A DNA stretch of 64,000 nucleotides, taken from NCBI RefSeq assembly GCF_001931755.2, contig NZ_CP015510.2, forward strand, positions 930,001-994,000, written 5' to 3'. The notes below the pieces were generated by a model that saw only the letters and a list, made by a program, of their open reading frames with translations, made no database searches and had not been told where the DNA came from. Within the stretch, counting starts at the first letter, position 1. Every line of letters begins with the position of its first letter. Positions 56,770 to 64,000 of the stretch are shown here, one piece after another. Position numbers and translations under genes: made by a program. Source of the DNA: Wolbachia endosymbiont of Folsomia candida. Its GTDB lineage: Bacteria > Pseudomonadota > Alphaproteobacteria > Rickettsiales > Anaplasmataceae.

Positions 56770-57699
56770 ATGACACACACTCCAGTTTTACTAAAAGAAA
56801 TGCTATCACTACTATCACCACAAAATAACGGGCTATATGTAGATGCTACGTTTGGAGCTGGTGGATACAGCAACAGTATATTGACTTCAGCCGATTGCAA
56901 AGTATATGCAATTGATAGAGATGAAACTGTTACTAAATTTTATGATGACCTGAGCGCAAAATACCCAGATAAAATAAAACTATTCATTGAAAAATTTAGT
57001 AACATTAAAAGCATACTAAGCGGAATTGGACAACCTTCAGTCATCCCAGTACTTGACACTGGAATGACATCAAGCGGTGTGGATGGAATAGTTTTTGACA
57101 TCGGAGTTTCATCTATGCAGATCGATAATGGAAATAGAGGATTCTCATTTCTGCACGATGGTCCGCTTGATATGAGCATGGATAATTCTTCTCATATAAA
57201 CGCTTCAACGTTTGTCAATGCTTTGCGTGAAGAAGAGATTGCAAATACCATATATAACTACGGCGGCGAGCGCCATTCTCGCAAAATTGCAAGAGCGATA
57301 GTAAATGCACGCAAGAAAAAGCTTATCAAAACTACATTTGAGCTTGCAGAAATTATACGCTCTGTGGTGTTTCGTGGAAAAAGTAAAATTGACCCTGCAA
57401 CCAGAACGTTTCAGGCAATAAGAATATGGGTAAATGACGAGCTCGGTGAACTGGAAAAGGGTATTAAAGCTGCATCTGACATGTTAAATAAGAACGGTAA
57501 ATTAATTGTTGTCACCTTTCATTCTTTGGAAGATCGTATAGTCAAAACTTTTTTTAGGGACTTATGTGAGCCAAAATCTGCTAATTGTAAGAAGTTTTCT
57601 CTTTTGAATAAAAAAGTAATAAAAGCAAGTGAGGAAGAAGTAAATGCAAATCCACGTTCACGCTCAGCAAAGTTAAGAGCTATAGAAAGGCTGTCATGA
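56770..57699 (+). CDS. rsmH: 16S rRNA m4C1402 methyltransferase RsmH (MraW)
   Basis: It methylates C1402 of 16S rRNA. The 309 residues open with THTPVLLKEMLSLL; the SAM site is YVDATFGAGGYSNSIL (about 23) and AIDRDE (about 48), then VDGIVFDIGVSSMQID (about 106), GGERHSRKIARAIV (about 170) and VVTFHSLEDRIVK (about 245). An in-frame WPE at residues 90-101 (PSVIPVLDTGMT) sits just before the VDGIVFDIG strand. The start ATG lies in a WPE-like arm. The 4-bp overlap with ftsL shows an operon, the usual order at the head of dcw clusters. Confidence 0.93.
   Translation: MTHTPVLLKEMLSLLSPQNNGLYVDATFGAGGYSNSILTSADCKVYAIDRDETVTKFYDDLSAKYPDKIKLFIEKFSNIKSILSGIGQPSVIPVLDTGMTSSGVDGIVFDIGVSSMQIDNGNRGFSFLHDGPLDMSMDNSSHINASTFVNALREEEIANTIYNYGGERHSRKIARAIVNARKKKLIKTTFELAEIIRSVVFRGKSKIDPATRTFQAIRIWVNDELGELEKGIKAASDMLNKNGKLIVVTFHSLEDRIVKTFFRDLCEPKSANCKKFSLLNKKVIKASEEEVNANPRSRSAKLRAIERLS
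57040..57070. repeat. Palindromic element inside rsmH
   Basis: AGTCATCCCAGTAC and GACACTGGAATGACATC are read through in frame. The arms carry different substitutions (CATCCC versus GGAATG). Confidence 0.75.
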
Positions 57700-58001
57700 A
57701 AACTTTCTGCATTGTTTCGATAGTAGTATTTTTCTTCAGCACTATAGGACTATTTAAGGTAAAATTATATGTTCAATCATTAAATAGAGAGCTAATAAAA
57801 ATAAAAAGTGAGATTAATTCAGTACAAAGCGATATAAAAGTTTTACAAGCGGAGTGGAGTTATTTAAACAATCCAAAAAGGCTTGCAAAGCTCGTAGAAA
57901 AATACTTGAAAAATAACTCTTTAATATTGGCTAGTCAGGTTAAAAATCTTGACTATTTGCATGGCCGCAGCGCGTTAGCGCGTCTTAAAACTGAAGAATA
58001 A
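57696..58001 (+). CDS. ftsL: FtsL-like cell division protein
   Basis: A 101-residue bitopic membrane protein. Residues 4-24 are the membrane segment (FCIVSIVVFFFSTIGLF), followed by a coiled coil (SLNRELIKIKSEINSVQSDI) and the block LQAEWSYLNNPKRLAKLVEKYL, which is characteristic of alphaproteobacterial FtsL. FtsL links FtsQ/B to septal wall synthesis. The position right after rsmH with a 4-bp overlap supports the call. ftsI, usually next, is not here; cutA follows instead. Confidence 0.8.
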   Translation: MKTFCIVSIVVFFFSTIGLFKVKLYVQSLNRELIKIKSEINSVQSDIKVLQAEWSYLNNPKRLAKLVEKYLKNNSLILASQVKNLDYLHGRSALARLKTEE

Positions 58002-58009
58002 TGAAAATG

Positions 58010-58038
58010 GACCTTATTGTGCAAAAGCTCACAAGGTC
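58010..58038 (+). terminator. Possible hairpin terminator of rsmH-ftsL
   Basis: GACCTT pairs with AAGGTC, with a further GTG/CAC inside and a T-rich CTATTTTCCC after it. The stem is imperfect. Confidence 0.35.
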
Positions 58039-58104
58039 TACTCTATTTTCCCTTGATGAATAATTCTTGGTAAACTATAATAACTAAGCGTTTATATTGC
58101 TGCT

Positions 58105-58434
58105 ATGAGTAGTTTAGTTTTGATTTACACAACTTTTTCAAATTTTGAGGAAGCTCAGGTCGTTGCTGAAGAATTGTTGAATGATAGGCTCATTCTATGT
58201 GTAAATACATTTCCTGAAGTACATTCCATATATCTTTGGGAAGGTAAAATAAATAATAGCTCTGAAGTAGTTGCAATTATGAAAAGCAAAAGTGATCAAG
58301 TTGACAAAGTTATAGAAAAAATCGAAGCAATGCACTCTTATGATCAACCTGCTGCTTTGGTTATACCAATTGAAAAAGCAAATAAGTCTTTTACTAATTG
58401 GGCTAATAATGTTATTGATGTGCATAGTATTTAG
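58105..58434 (+). CDS. cutA: Divalent cation tolerance protein CutA
   Basis: A 109-residue protein with the trimeric CutA fold. It shows LIYTTFSNFEEAQVVAEELL (about 5), CVNTFPEVHSIYLWEGKI (about 32), EVVAIMKSKSDQVDKVIEKI (about 55) and the closing HSYDQPAALVIPIEKAN and YxxW-type region. The name comes from copper tolerance in E. coli, but the molecular role is unsettled. The gene ends 4 bp before tRNA-Gln. Confidence 0.92.
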   Translation: MSSLVLIYTTFSNFEEAQVVAEELLNDRLILCVNTFPEVHSIYLWEGKINNSSEVVAIMKSKSDQVDKVIEKIEAMHSYDQPAALVIPIEKANKSFTNWANNVIDVHSI

Positions 58435-58438
58435 TAAT

Positions 58439-58513
58439 TGGGATGTAGCCAAGTGGTAAGGCATCGGTTTTTGATACCGACACGCGAAGGTTCGAATCCT
58501 TCCATCCCAGCCA
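58439..58513 (+). tRNA. tRNA-Gln (anticodon TTG)
   Basis: A complete cloverleaf: acceptor arm TGGGATG/CATCCCA, D arm, anticodon loop TTTTGAT giving TTG, T arm with GTTCGAATC, and an encoded CCA end (58511-58513). Confidence 0.95.
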
Positions 58514-58526
58514 TTAAAATTGTGGA

Positions 58527-59081
58527 ATGATATCGCTTTTTTATAAATTAAGGTTATTTAATTACGTATTAAGCAGTTTCAAAGATATAGCTGTGAAATT
58601 ATTCCTTTTTACGGGATATCTTTACATATCGAGCGTTGTACTTATGTTTCTCAGTAACGGTTTTCAGTATGCTGTGGAATTTAGTTCCTTCAAAAGCGCA
58701 TTTTATTATTTATATCAATATTTCAAGTGGTATTGGGAAAATAAAGATGGCTTGAGTTATGGAATCTCTTTCAGAATATCGGTAGCGTTCGTTACACCGT
58801 ATCTCTTATATAAATCAATTCTTAGCATAAATTGGAGGCCTTTTATGAAACAAATAATAATACGAATATTAAAATCCATTAGAGGAAAAAAGAGTAATGA
58901 TTTCAGTAAATCCAGTAGCAATAGTTACAGTAAAAGTAATAATTATAGCAGTTACAATCATGATGAAGATGCAAAACAGAAAGTAAAGATGATAAAGCAA
59001 TTATTAATACAAGATATAGAACAAGCTATAGATAAAAGATTGCACAGTATCTTTTTCGGTGAAAAAAATAGATCTCATTGA
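58527..59081 (+). CDS. Membrane-anchored hypothetical protein (184 aa)
   Basis: I do not recognise this protein. Two to three hydrophobic segments cover about residues 22-45 (VKLFLFTGYLYISSVVLMFL) and 85-105 (ISFRISVAFVTPYLLYKSIL), with an aromatic loop between. From 110 the protein is basic, then a Ser/Asn/Tyr-rich linker (SKSSSNSYSKSNNYSSY), then a C-terminal helix (AKQKVKMIKQLLIQDIEQAI). The ATG is 13 bp after tRNA-Gln. It converges with the next gene with a 7-bp overlap. The N-terminal topology vaguely recalls conjugation-type membrane proteins, but I have no motif to support that. Confidence 0.55.
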   Translation: MISLFYKLRLFNYVLSSFKDIAVKLFLFTGYLYISSVVLMFLSNGFQYAVEFSSFKSAFYYLYQYFKWYWENKDGLSYGISFRISVAFVTPYLLYKSILSINWRPFMKQIIIRILKSIRGKKSNDFSKSSSNSYSKSNNYSSYNHDEDAKQKVKMIKQLLIQDIEQAIDKRLHSIFFGEKNRSH

Positions 59082-59395
59082 GAATATACTAAATCCCTAT
59101 CTAATTTTTCAGTCTTGCGTTTTAAAATCGGCTGTATTTTATTTTTTACATAGACCGGGTCATAATTTGCTAATATACACGTATGTACAAAGTCTTGACT
59201 AAAGTCTGATAACCAAGAAATCGCTTTACGTTTTTCTACCACACTCCCTGTTTTTTTACAATTGCTTGCTGAATCAATCATTGCCTGAGCTATAACTGAT
59301 TTCCATAGAATATAATATCTTTGTATATCATCTAATGTACTATTTGCATCATAATGGTTAAAAAATTCTTTAGTAAAATTGAAGTTATTTGGCAT
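59075..59395 (-). CDS. Small hypothetical protein (106 aa), possibly phage- or GTA-related
   Basis: Helical throughout. The block KAISWLSDFSQDFVHTCILANYDPVYVKNKI (residues 55-86) resembles a short alphaproteobacterial protein often found near phage or gene-transfer-agent genes, with the pattern A..W......F...C..A..DP..V. That link is from memory of the pattern and is weak. It has no signal peptide. It overlaps the upstream gene by 7 bp in convergent orientation, and an IS630-type terminus follows its start region. Confidence 0.5.
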   Translation of the reverse strand: MPNNFNFTKEFFNHYDANSTLDDIQRYYILWKSVIAQAMIDSASNCKKTGSVVEKRKAISWLSDFSQDFVHTCILANYDPVYVKNKIQPILKRKTEKLDRDLVYSQ

Positions 59396-59423
59396 AACAA
59401 TACCTCGATTTAAAATTGTGAAT

Positions 59424-59470
59424 ATATAGCTAAGACAGATAAGATTTCATCGATTTCTGAAAAATAAACC
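59424..59470 (+). repeat. Solo IS630-type terminus
   Basis: TATATAGCTAAGACAGATAA, then AGATTTCATCGATTTCTGAA and AAATAAA, closely follows the left end of the IS630 element at 60733 for about 45 bases. No transposase remains. Confidence 0.65.
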
Positions 59471-59482
59471 TGCAAAACCATC

Positions 59483-59559
59483 TGTCATGCAAGTAGCTCT
59501 CCTTCTTTCATCTCAGTAGCCCTCCTTCTGTCATTCCTGTATCCTCTTTCTGTCATCCC
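59483..59559. repeat. Tandem repeat of about 23 bp, 3 units
   Basis: Units of the form TGTCATnCnnGTAGCTCTCC TTC repeat three times with drift, and a fourth is cut by IS481 copy 2. The right flank of IS481 copy 1 (9143-9172, reverse strand) contains a related TCCTCCTCCTGTCATCCC. Confidence 0.55.
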
Positions 59560-60610
59560 TGTAAAGGTCAACTAATTCATTGACAAATTTTGCAAAAAGC
59601 TCAAAGGAGTAATACCTCCAAGAGCTTGATGCGGCCTGTGTTCATTGTAATAAATTAAATATCTAAACAATTCATCCTTAAATTCTTGAACGGTCTCAAA
59701 CGTTGTTCCCTCAATCAAATCATCATTTAAAGTCCGCCAAAAGCGCTCTACTTTTCCATTTGTTTGTGGTCTATATGGCCTTGTATATAAATGCTTTAAG
59801 CCAATTTCAACTAACATTCTTTCAAATGGATGTCCATCCAAATTACTTCTTGATGCAAACTCTGGTCCATTGTCTGTCATTACTTCTTTGAACTGAATAC
59901 TGTAACTTTGCTTTATATAATTAAAACATCTGAGCACTGCAAACATTACATTCAGACTCTGAATATTTTCTAAAACTTCTGCCCATGCTATACGGCTTGC
60001 ATCGTCTATTACACACACTAAATAGTATCTTTTGCTCTCATTTATTATCATATCTTTACTCAAATAATGACAGTCTATATGTGCCAATTCTCCAGCTTTT
60101 TCCCTGATTATCTTTCTCTTCACCTCTTTTTCTTTTGTGCTCAACTTATTCATGCCGGCTCTCTTAATAATATTATATATACCAGATGGAGAAGGTGTTT
60201 TGTTGCCCAACTTTTTTGCTAGTATAGCACAAATTTCATATTTATTTATCCCTTTTTTCCGCTCCTCTATAACTGCTTTTTCTATTTCAATATCTGTTCT
60301 TCTACTTTCCCATCTTGGACCTCTTTTTCTTGGTAAAAACTCTTTTTCTAATCCGCTATTTCTATACCTATTATAATATTTACAGAATGTTTGTCTGTTG
60401 ATTCCATTAGCGTGATAAAAATCGCCTACAAATCTATAAAATGGATGCTTTTTTGCCTTTGTTTGCTCATATTCTTTGATCAAAAATCTCCATTTACTTT
60501 GGTAATTTCTCTCTAAAGTTTTATCTTCTGTGTTTCTTCTCATACCTAACTCCCTCAAAAATGTTTCTTTTATCTTAACATTTTTGTCATCGAATTAGTT
60601 GACCTTTACA
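59560..60610 (-). mobile_element. IS481-family insertion sequence, copy 2 (1051 bp)
   Basis: Same length, same termini and identical transposase as the copy at 8092. The target duplication is ATCCC (59555-59559 and 60611-60615), the reverse complement of the GGGAT at copy 1. It interrupts a WPE (TGTCATCCC on the left, ATCCCAGTGCCCAGACACTT on the right). Confidence 0.93.
59572..60558 (-). CDS. IS481-family transposase, copy 2
   Basis: The 328-residue translation is identical to that at 8104, with the same DDE residues (AHIDCHYL, VMTDNGPEF, NGKVERFW). Perfect identity across a mutating AT-rich genome indicates recent transposition or gene conversion. The intact gene probably can still act on both copies. 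Confidence 0.95.
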   Translation of the reverse strand: MRELGMRRNTEDKTLERNYQSKWRFLIKEYEQTKAKKHPFYRFVGDFYHANGINRQTFCKYYNRYRNSGLEKEFLPRKRGPRWESRRTDIEIEKAVIEERKKGINKYEICAILAKKLGNKTPSPSGIYNIIKRAGMNKLSTKEKEVKRKIIREKAGELAHIDCHYLSKDMIINESKRYYLVCVIDDASRIAWAEVLENIQSLNVMFAVLRCFNYIKQSYSIQFKEVMTDNGPEFASRSNLDGHPFERMLVEIGLKHLYTRPYRPQTNGKVERFWRTLNDDLIEGTTFETVQEFKDELFRYLIYYNEHRPHQALGGITPLSFLQNLSMN

Positions 60611-60870
60611 ATCCCAGTGCCCAGACACTTGGATCCAGCACTTAATTACTATACTAGAAAACAAATACACGGATAATGGATAACAATAAAAATAGCTTAC
60701 TTCATACTAAACACAGTGTTTTTAGGGAAGTTATAGCTAACACAGATAAGCTTTCCCCGATTTTTGAAAAATAAAATCAATAGCAGCGTTAACATCTGGC
60801 CAGAAAATTGGCAGTATTTTTCTCACAGCATGTTTAATTGCAAACCAAAAATGCTCAATTGGATTCAAAT

Positions 60871-62406
60871 CTTACTTTTACCCACAAATATAAAAAAGCT
60901 AGTAAAATAGCAAATTCATATATTTGATAAAGGGTTTAAAAATGTACGGAGTAAATACAAATACGCAATATACTGATAGCTTAGGGGACAAATGGCTAGA
61001 AAGAGAGTTGAGACATGTTAATCTGGGAGATATAAGGCTTAATAAGAGGCTTATTACAACAAGTTATCTTATAGAGCGTAAGGCATCTGGATCAATTAAT
61101 CAAAGTTGTGGTGGATGGAAAGAAGCTAAGGGCGCGTACAGGTTGTTTAGTAATGAAAAGCTTGAGGCCGAGAAAATTTATTCTTCTCATCATAAAGAAA
61201 CAGCGGAAAGGATAAAAGGAAATAAGCTTATATTTTCAATCCAAGATACTAGTTATTTGGATTTTGACTCTCATATAAATACCAAAGGGCTAGGCAGTAT
61301 TTCTAAAGCTTATACAAAGCATAAAAAGGGTTTGCTGCTGCATAGTGCCTTAATGGTCAGTAAAGAAGGATTACCTTTAGGTTTATCTTCTCAACAGTGC
61401 TGGGCGCGTCCCGCTAGAAAAGAAGAAACAGCAAAAGAAAAAGCAAATAGGAAATACCGTACTTCTATAGAGGAGAAAGAAAGTTATAAGTGGATAGCAG
61501 CACTAAAAGAAACCATAAATAACGTTTCCAAAGATGTACAACTTGTCACTCTTGGTGATAGGGAAGCAGATATCTTCAAATTTTTATGGATAGCTGAATC
61601 ATTGGGTAGTTTTTATGTAATCCGTAACCGAGCTAATAGAAAATTTATCTGTACTGAAGAGGGAAAAACAGATTTGCAAACACGCATAGCTCAACTTCCG
61701 GTAAAAGAGAAAATCGTCTTGGAAGTTGCTAAAAACGGGCACCAGAAGTCAAGAAAAGCAAATATTGAAGTAAAATATATGAAAGGCTATATACCTATCA
61801 GAGCGCCTTACATTTATGGGTCAAAAGATACAGCACATAAAATAAGTGATAAAGTCGCTGTATATGTGGTAAGCGCAAAGGAAATGGATCCTCCTAAAGG
61901 AGTTGAAGCTATCGATTGGACTTTGTTAACTAATGTACCAGTTAATAGCACTTTAGATGCCATAGAAAGGATAAATTGGTATAAGCTACGATGGAAAATT
62001 GAAGAATACTTTAGAATTTTAAAATCAGGATGTAAAATAGAAAGCTCTCGTTTAACTACAAAGGAAAGGCTACAGAAATTAATTGCTATAAAGAGCATTA
62101 TTACATTTAAAATTTTATATTTAACAAAAGTGGCTTTATCGCATCCTATGGAGGCTTGCACTAAGGTTCTAAGCAATGAAGAGTGGAAAGCTCTTTACAT
62201 ACGTGAGCATCAAGTGGCCACATTGCCCGAAGAACCTCCAAACATAAAACAAGCTATTATTTGGTTAGGAAAATTAGGTGGGTTTATGAATAGAAAAGGT
62301 GATAATTTACCAGGAAGTATGACTCTATGGCGAGGCTATGAAAATCTTAGAGAGAGCATGGTTATGCTTCACATAATAACTTCTCAAAGTTATGGGTAAA
62401 AGTAAG
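60871..62406 (+). mobile_element. IS4-family insertion sequence, IS50-like (1536 bp)
   Basis: Perfect 14-bp terminal inverted repeats CTTACTTTTACCCA, and an exact 9-bp target duplication GATTCAAAT (60862-60870 and 62407-62415), the length usual for the IS50 group. It lies inside the IS630 transposase gene. Confidence 0.93.
60942..62399 (+). CDS. IS4-family (IS50-like) transposase
   Basis: Taking the ATG at 60942, which has AAAGGG upstream, the protein has 485 residues; an earlier TTG at 60924 is less likely. The N-terminal LRHVNLGDIRLNKRL and EAKGAYRLFSNEKL match the Tn5-type DNA-binding region. Catalytic residues are Asp in FSIQDTSYLDF (about 100), Asp in LVTLGDREADIF (about 205) and Glu in the IS4 signature YKLRWKIEEYFRILKSGCKIE (about 347). 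The frame is complete and fills the IS, so the element may be active. Confidence 0.92.
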   Translation: MYGVNTNTQYTDSLGDKWLERELRHVNLGDIRLNKRLITTSYLIERKASGSINQSCGGWKEAKGAYRLFSNEKLEAEKIYSSHHKETAERIKGNKLIFSIQDTSYLDFDSHINTKGLGSISKAYTKHKKGLLLHSALMVSKEGLPLGLSSQQCWARPARKEETAKEKANRKYRTSIEEKESYKWIAALKETINNVSKDVQLVTLGDREADIFKFLWIAESLGSFYVIRNRANRKFICTEEGKTDLQTRIAQLPVKEKIVLEVAKNGHQKSRKANIEVKYMKGYIPIRAPYIYGSKDTAHKISDKVAVYVVSAKEMDPPKGVEAIDWTLLTNVPVNSTLDAIERINWYKLRWKIEEYFRILKSGCKIESSRLTTKERLQKLIAIKSIITFKILYLTKVALSHPMEACTKVLSNEEWKALYIREHQVATLPEEPPNIKQAIIWLGKLGGFMNRKGDNLPGSMTLWRGYENLRESMVMLHIITSQSYG

Positions 62407-63259
62407 GATTCAAATCCGGTGAATATGGCGGTAAAAACAATACGTTACACCCTACATTCTCAATCAGTTTTCTAATTTTTACGGACTTATGGAAGCTTGC
62501 ATTATCAAGGATGACTGTCTGTCCAATTTTCAATTCAGGAATTAGTATATTTTCAACATAAGCCTCAAAAAGTTCACTGTTGCAATATCCCTCAAATGCA
62601 CATGGTGCACCAACTTTTCCCTGATTTAAAGCTCCAATAATACTGATCCTTTTCTTCTTAAATGCAGGTTTTTCAGCAAACAATCTCTTCCCTTTCGGAG
62701 CCCATCCATATGCGTAAAATTCGTTGTCATCAATTCCAGATTCATCTATAAATACCAGGTTTTCTTTGTTTATTTTAGCTACTTTTTCTTTGAATTCTTT
62801 ACGTTTTCCTTCATCTCTCTCTTGATAAAGAAAGGTTTTTTTTATATGTATAGCCAGCTTTTTTTAGATAATTGTATGCTGTCTCTTTGCACATATTCCC
62901 AAATTTTTCAATTACTTTATCAGTCGTAACATCTTGATTATCTTCCAGAAATTTAAAAAAACTGCCCATGTCTTTAATCTTGCTCCTATGACCTGTTTGG
63001 TAGCCATAGGCTGGCTTTACGCTTCCAGTTTCTTCCCTTCTTTTTCTCCACCAATACAGTGTTTTTCTGTCAATACTGAACATCTCACTCACAGCTTTCA
63101 TGCTCATTTTTTTCTCATCTACCACTTTTAAAACACGTTCACGTAAATCTTCGCTGTATGGTTTTGGCATTTTTAACCTCTGCTTTTTATTCAACATGCC
63201 TTTATTATCATAAAATCCAGTCTAGGGAAAGCTTATTTTAGTTAGCTATATACTGCAAA

Positions 63260-63292
63260 ATGGATCCCAGTGTCGAAGCACTGGGATGACAC
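63260..63292. repeat. Palindromic element next to the IS630 end
   Basis: TGGATCCCAGTG and CACTGGGATGACACC flank TCGAAG. It lies 10 bp from the IS630 boundary. Confidence 0.85.
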
Positions 63293-63340
63293 CAGTAGTT
63301 GATACTTAACACAAGTCCTATCGCTTCACGAGATATTTGT

Positions 63341-63373
63341 ACATCTGTGTGTCACGCACTGGAATGACACCAT
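63341..63373. repeat. Half palindromic element beside an IS4-family end remnant
   Basis: TCTGTGTGTCACGCACTGGA followed by ATGACACCA. The preceding TATTTGTACATCTG recalls the IS4-family terminus seen at 22436. Confidence 0.5.
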
Positions 63374-63404
63374 TTTTCGCATTTTTGCCTTCAAATTTGC
63401 AAGA

Positions 63405-63497
63405 AGTCTATTGTCGAGGATTACTGTTCGTCCAGAATTCAATTCTGAACTAGTATATTTTTAACGTAAGGCTCAAAAAGCTCACTGTTGCAATTTT
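63405..63497 (-). pseudogene. Fragment of a diverged IS630-type transposase
   Basis: About 90 bases match, with changes, the region of the main IS630 transposase that encodes YVENILIPELKIGQTVILDN (62505-62590). It is cut on both sides and abuts the fabI 3' end. Confidence 0.65.
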
Positions 63498-63501
63498 TTT
63501 T

Positions 63502-64000
63502 CTAGTCTTCCACTTTATCAGTTTCAACTACTTTCATTCCAACCACATTATATCCTGAATCAACGTGCAAAATTTCTCCTGTGGTACCACTGCTTAAGTC
63601 GCTTAGTAGATATAGAGCTGCTTTTCCTACATCTTCAATAGTGGTGTTGCGTCTGAGTGGTGAGTTGTTTCTGTTCCATTCTGAAATGGAATGAAAATCA
63701 CTTATTCCCGAGGACGCTAATGTCCTGATAGGACCAGCAGAAATGGCATTTACTCTTACGTTTTGTGTCCCTAAGTCGCATGCTAAATATTTTACACTTG
63801 CTTCAAGTGCAGCTTTACATAAACCCATAACATTGTAGTTTGGCATAACTTTTTCAGCACCATAGTAAGATAAAGTAAGCAGGCTACCTCCATTTTCCAT
63901 CATCTTTTCAGCTCTTTGCGCTAAAGCGGTGAAAGAATAGCATGATATATGCATTGCACTTAAGAAATTATTCAGTGAAGTGTTAACATACTTACCATTT
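63502..64000 (-). CDS. fabI: Enoyl-[acyl-carrier-protein] reductase FabI (N-terminus outside window)
   Basis: The frame is open to the right edge, so about 166 C-terminal residues are seen. KYVNTSLNNFLSAMHISCYSF leads into the NADH-dependent reductase core: SLLTLSYYGAEKVMPNYNVMGLCKAALE holds the active-site Tyr and Lys (YxxxxxxK), followed by VRVNAISAGPIRTLASSGI and the C-terminal GEILHVDSGYNVVGM. FabI reduces enoyl-ACP in type II fatty acid synthesis. An ATG inside the frame at 63954 is not the true start. The gene's 3' side borders the IS630 debris. Confidence 0.92.
   Translation of the reverse strand, partial: NGKYVNTSLNNFLSAMHISCYSFTALAQRAEKMMENGGSLLTLSYYGAEKVMPNYNVMGLCKAALEASVKYLACDLGTQNVRVNAISAGPIRTLASSGISDFHSISEWNRNNSPLRRNTTIEDVGKAALYLLSDLSSGTTGEILHVDSGYNVVGMKVVETDKVED

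Larger units (their letters stand above)
60740..63170 (-). pseudogene. IS630-family transposase, interrupted and frameshifted
   Basis: The N-terminal part (63170 to about 62840, PKPYSEDLRERVLKVVDEKK) is a helix-turn-helix domain of this family. At a run of eight A residues (near 62840, minus strand) the frame changes by +1, and the catalytic part continues: LVFIDESGID, QTVILDNASFHKS and PPYSPDLNP. There the 9-bp target GATTCAAAT marks insertion of the IS4-type element. The rest, IEHFWFAIKHAVRKILPIFW, is on the far side at 60740-60870. All DDE residues are present, but split. The A-run shift may be programmed, as in some IS630 elements, or a mutation. Confidence 0.82.
60733..63249 (-). mobile_element. 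IS630-family element interrupted by an IS4-family element
   Basis: The outer ends TATAGCTAACACAGATAAGC (60733) and, on the other strand, TATAGCTAACTAAAATAAGC (about 63249) are inverted repeats, followed inward by TTTCCC. TA at the boundaries fits the TA target of this family. The transposase is split by the element at 60871-62406. Confidence 0.82.

Noticed and set aside
56471..56773. Open frames of 84-100 codons on both strands before rsmH
   Set aside because: They consist mostly of palindromic-element sequence read on both strands and have no protein-like composition or ribosome binding site.
1253..63373. CRISPR array from the many short palindromic repeats
   Set aside because: The repeats are dispersed, not regularly spaced, and no cas gene is present.

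Overview
The window comes from an AT-rich genome of an obligate intracellular alphaproteobacterium. The combined evidence points strongly to Wolbachia (Rickettsiales, Anaplasmataceae): many ankyrin-repeat proteins with C-terminal membrane anchors, OTU-type cysteine protease genes, Msp4/WSP-like surface antigens, a dense set of insertion sequences, and about twenty copies of the short Wolbachia palindromic element (WPE; arms of the type CACTGGGATGACA). Several WPEs lie in frame inside essential genes. The supergroup or strain cannot be told from the sequence alone.

Layout. 1-7.2 kb: tail of an acidic hypothetical gene, addB, and a 1089-residue ankyrin protein. 7.4-16.3 kb: accessory region with a Gly/Asp/His-rich protein, IS481 copy 1, a lone HK97-type prohead protease, a 1369-residue coiled-coil protein, cca with WPE inserts, and the C-terminal half of a broken OTU gene. 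16.3-34.5 kb: a segment I infer to be inverted. It carries a 1794-residue helicase/coiled-coil protein, an IS4-family element, glpX, ankyrin genes, an ialB-like gene, rpoH, surface antigens (one broken), ychF, an intact OTU gene and the N-terminal half of the broken OTU gene. 34.5-35.6 kb: an IS5-family element of the IS903 type and an iscX relic. 35.8-59.4 kb: mostly housekeeping genes (iscX, tRNA-Leu, rpsD, tkt, map, ftsA, def, udg, trhO, lepA, surE, prmC, a DNA polymerase III delta-prime gene, tsaC, dapE, two MFS transporters, rsmH-ftsL, cutA, tRNA-Gln), plus a 777-residue repeat protein of unknown family. 59.4-63.5 kb: a pile of nested insertion sequences (identical second IS481 copy; IS630 interrupted by an IS4/IS50-type element). 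The window ends inside fabI.

The most striking result is structural. The two halves of one OTU protease gene lie 18.1 kb apart in opposite orientation. Each half ends at the same 9-bp sequence (GAGCAGAAT) beside an IS903-type terminus, and joining them at one copy of that sequence restores an uninterrupted frame of about 368 codons with both the catalytic Cys and His motifs. This is the footprint expected of IS insertion followed by inversion between IS copies. A second theme is that mobile elements share landing sites: both IS481 copies sit at the same 5 bp of the WPE palindrome, and the 1.2-kb IS4-family element is also in a WPE.

The housekeeping genes outline a reduced metabolism: gluconeogenesis and pentose phosphate (glpX, tkt), DAP synthesis (dapE), type II fatty acid synthesis (fabI), translation and its maintenance (rpsD, lepA, prmC, def, map, tsaC, trhO, rsmH), division (ftsA, ftsL) and DNA repair (addB, udg). 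The ankyrin, OTU and coiled-coil proteins are candidate host-interaction factors; that role is inference.
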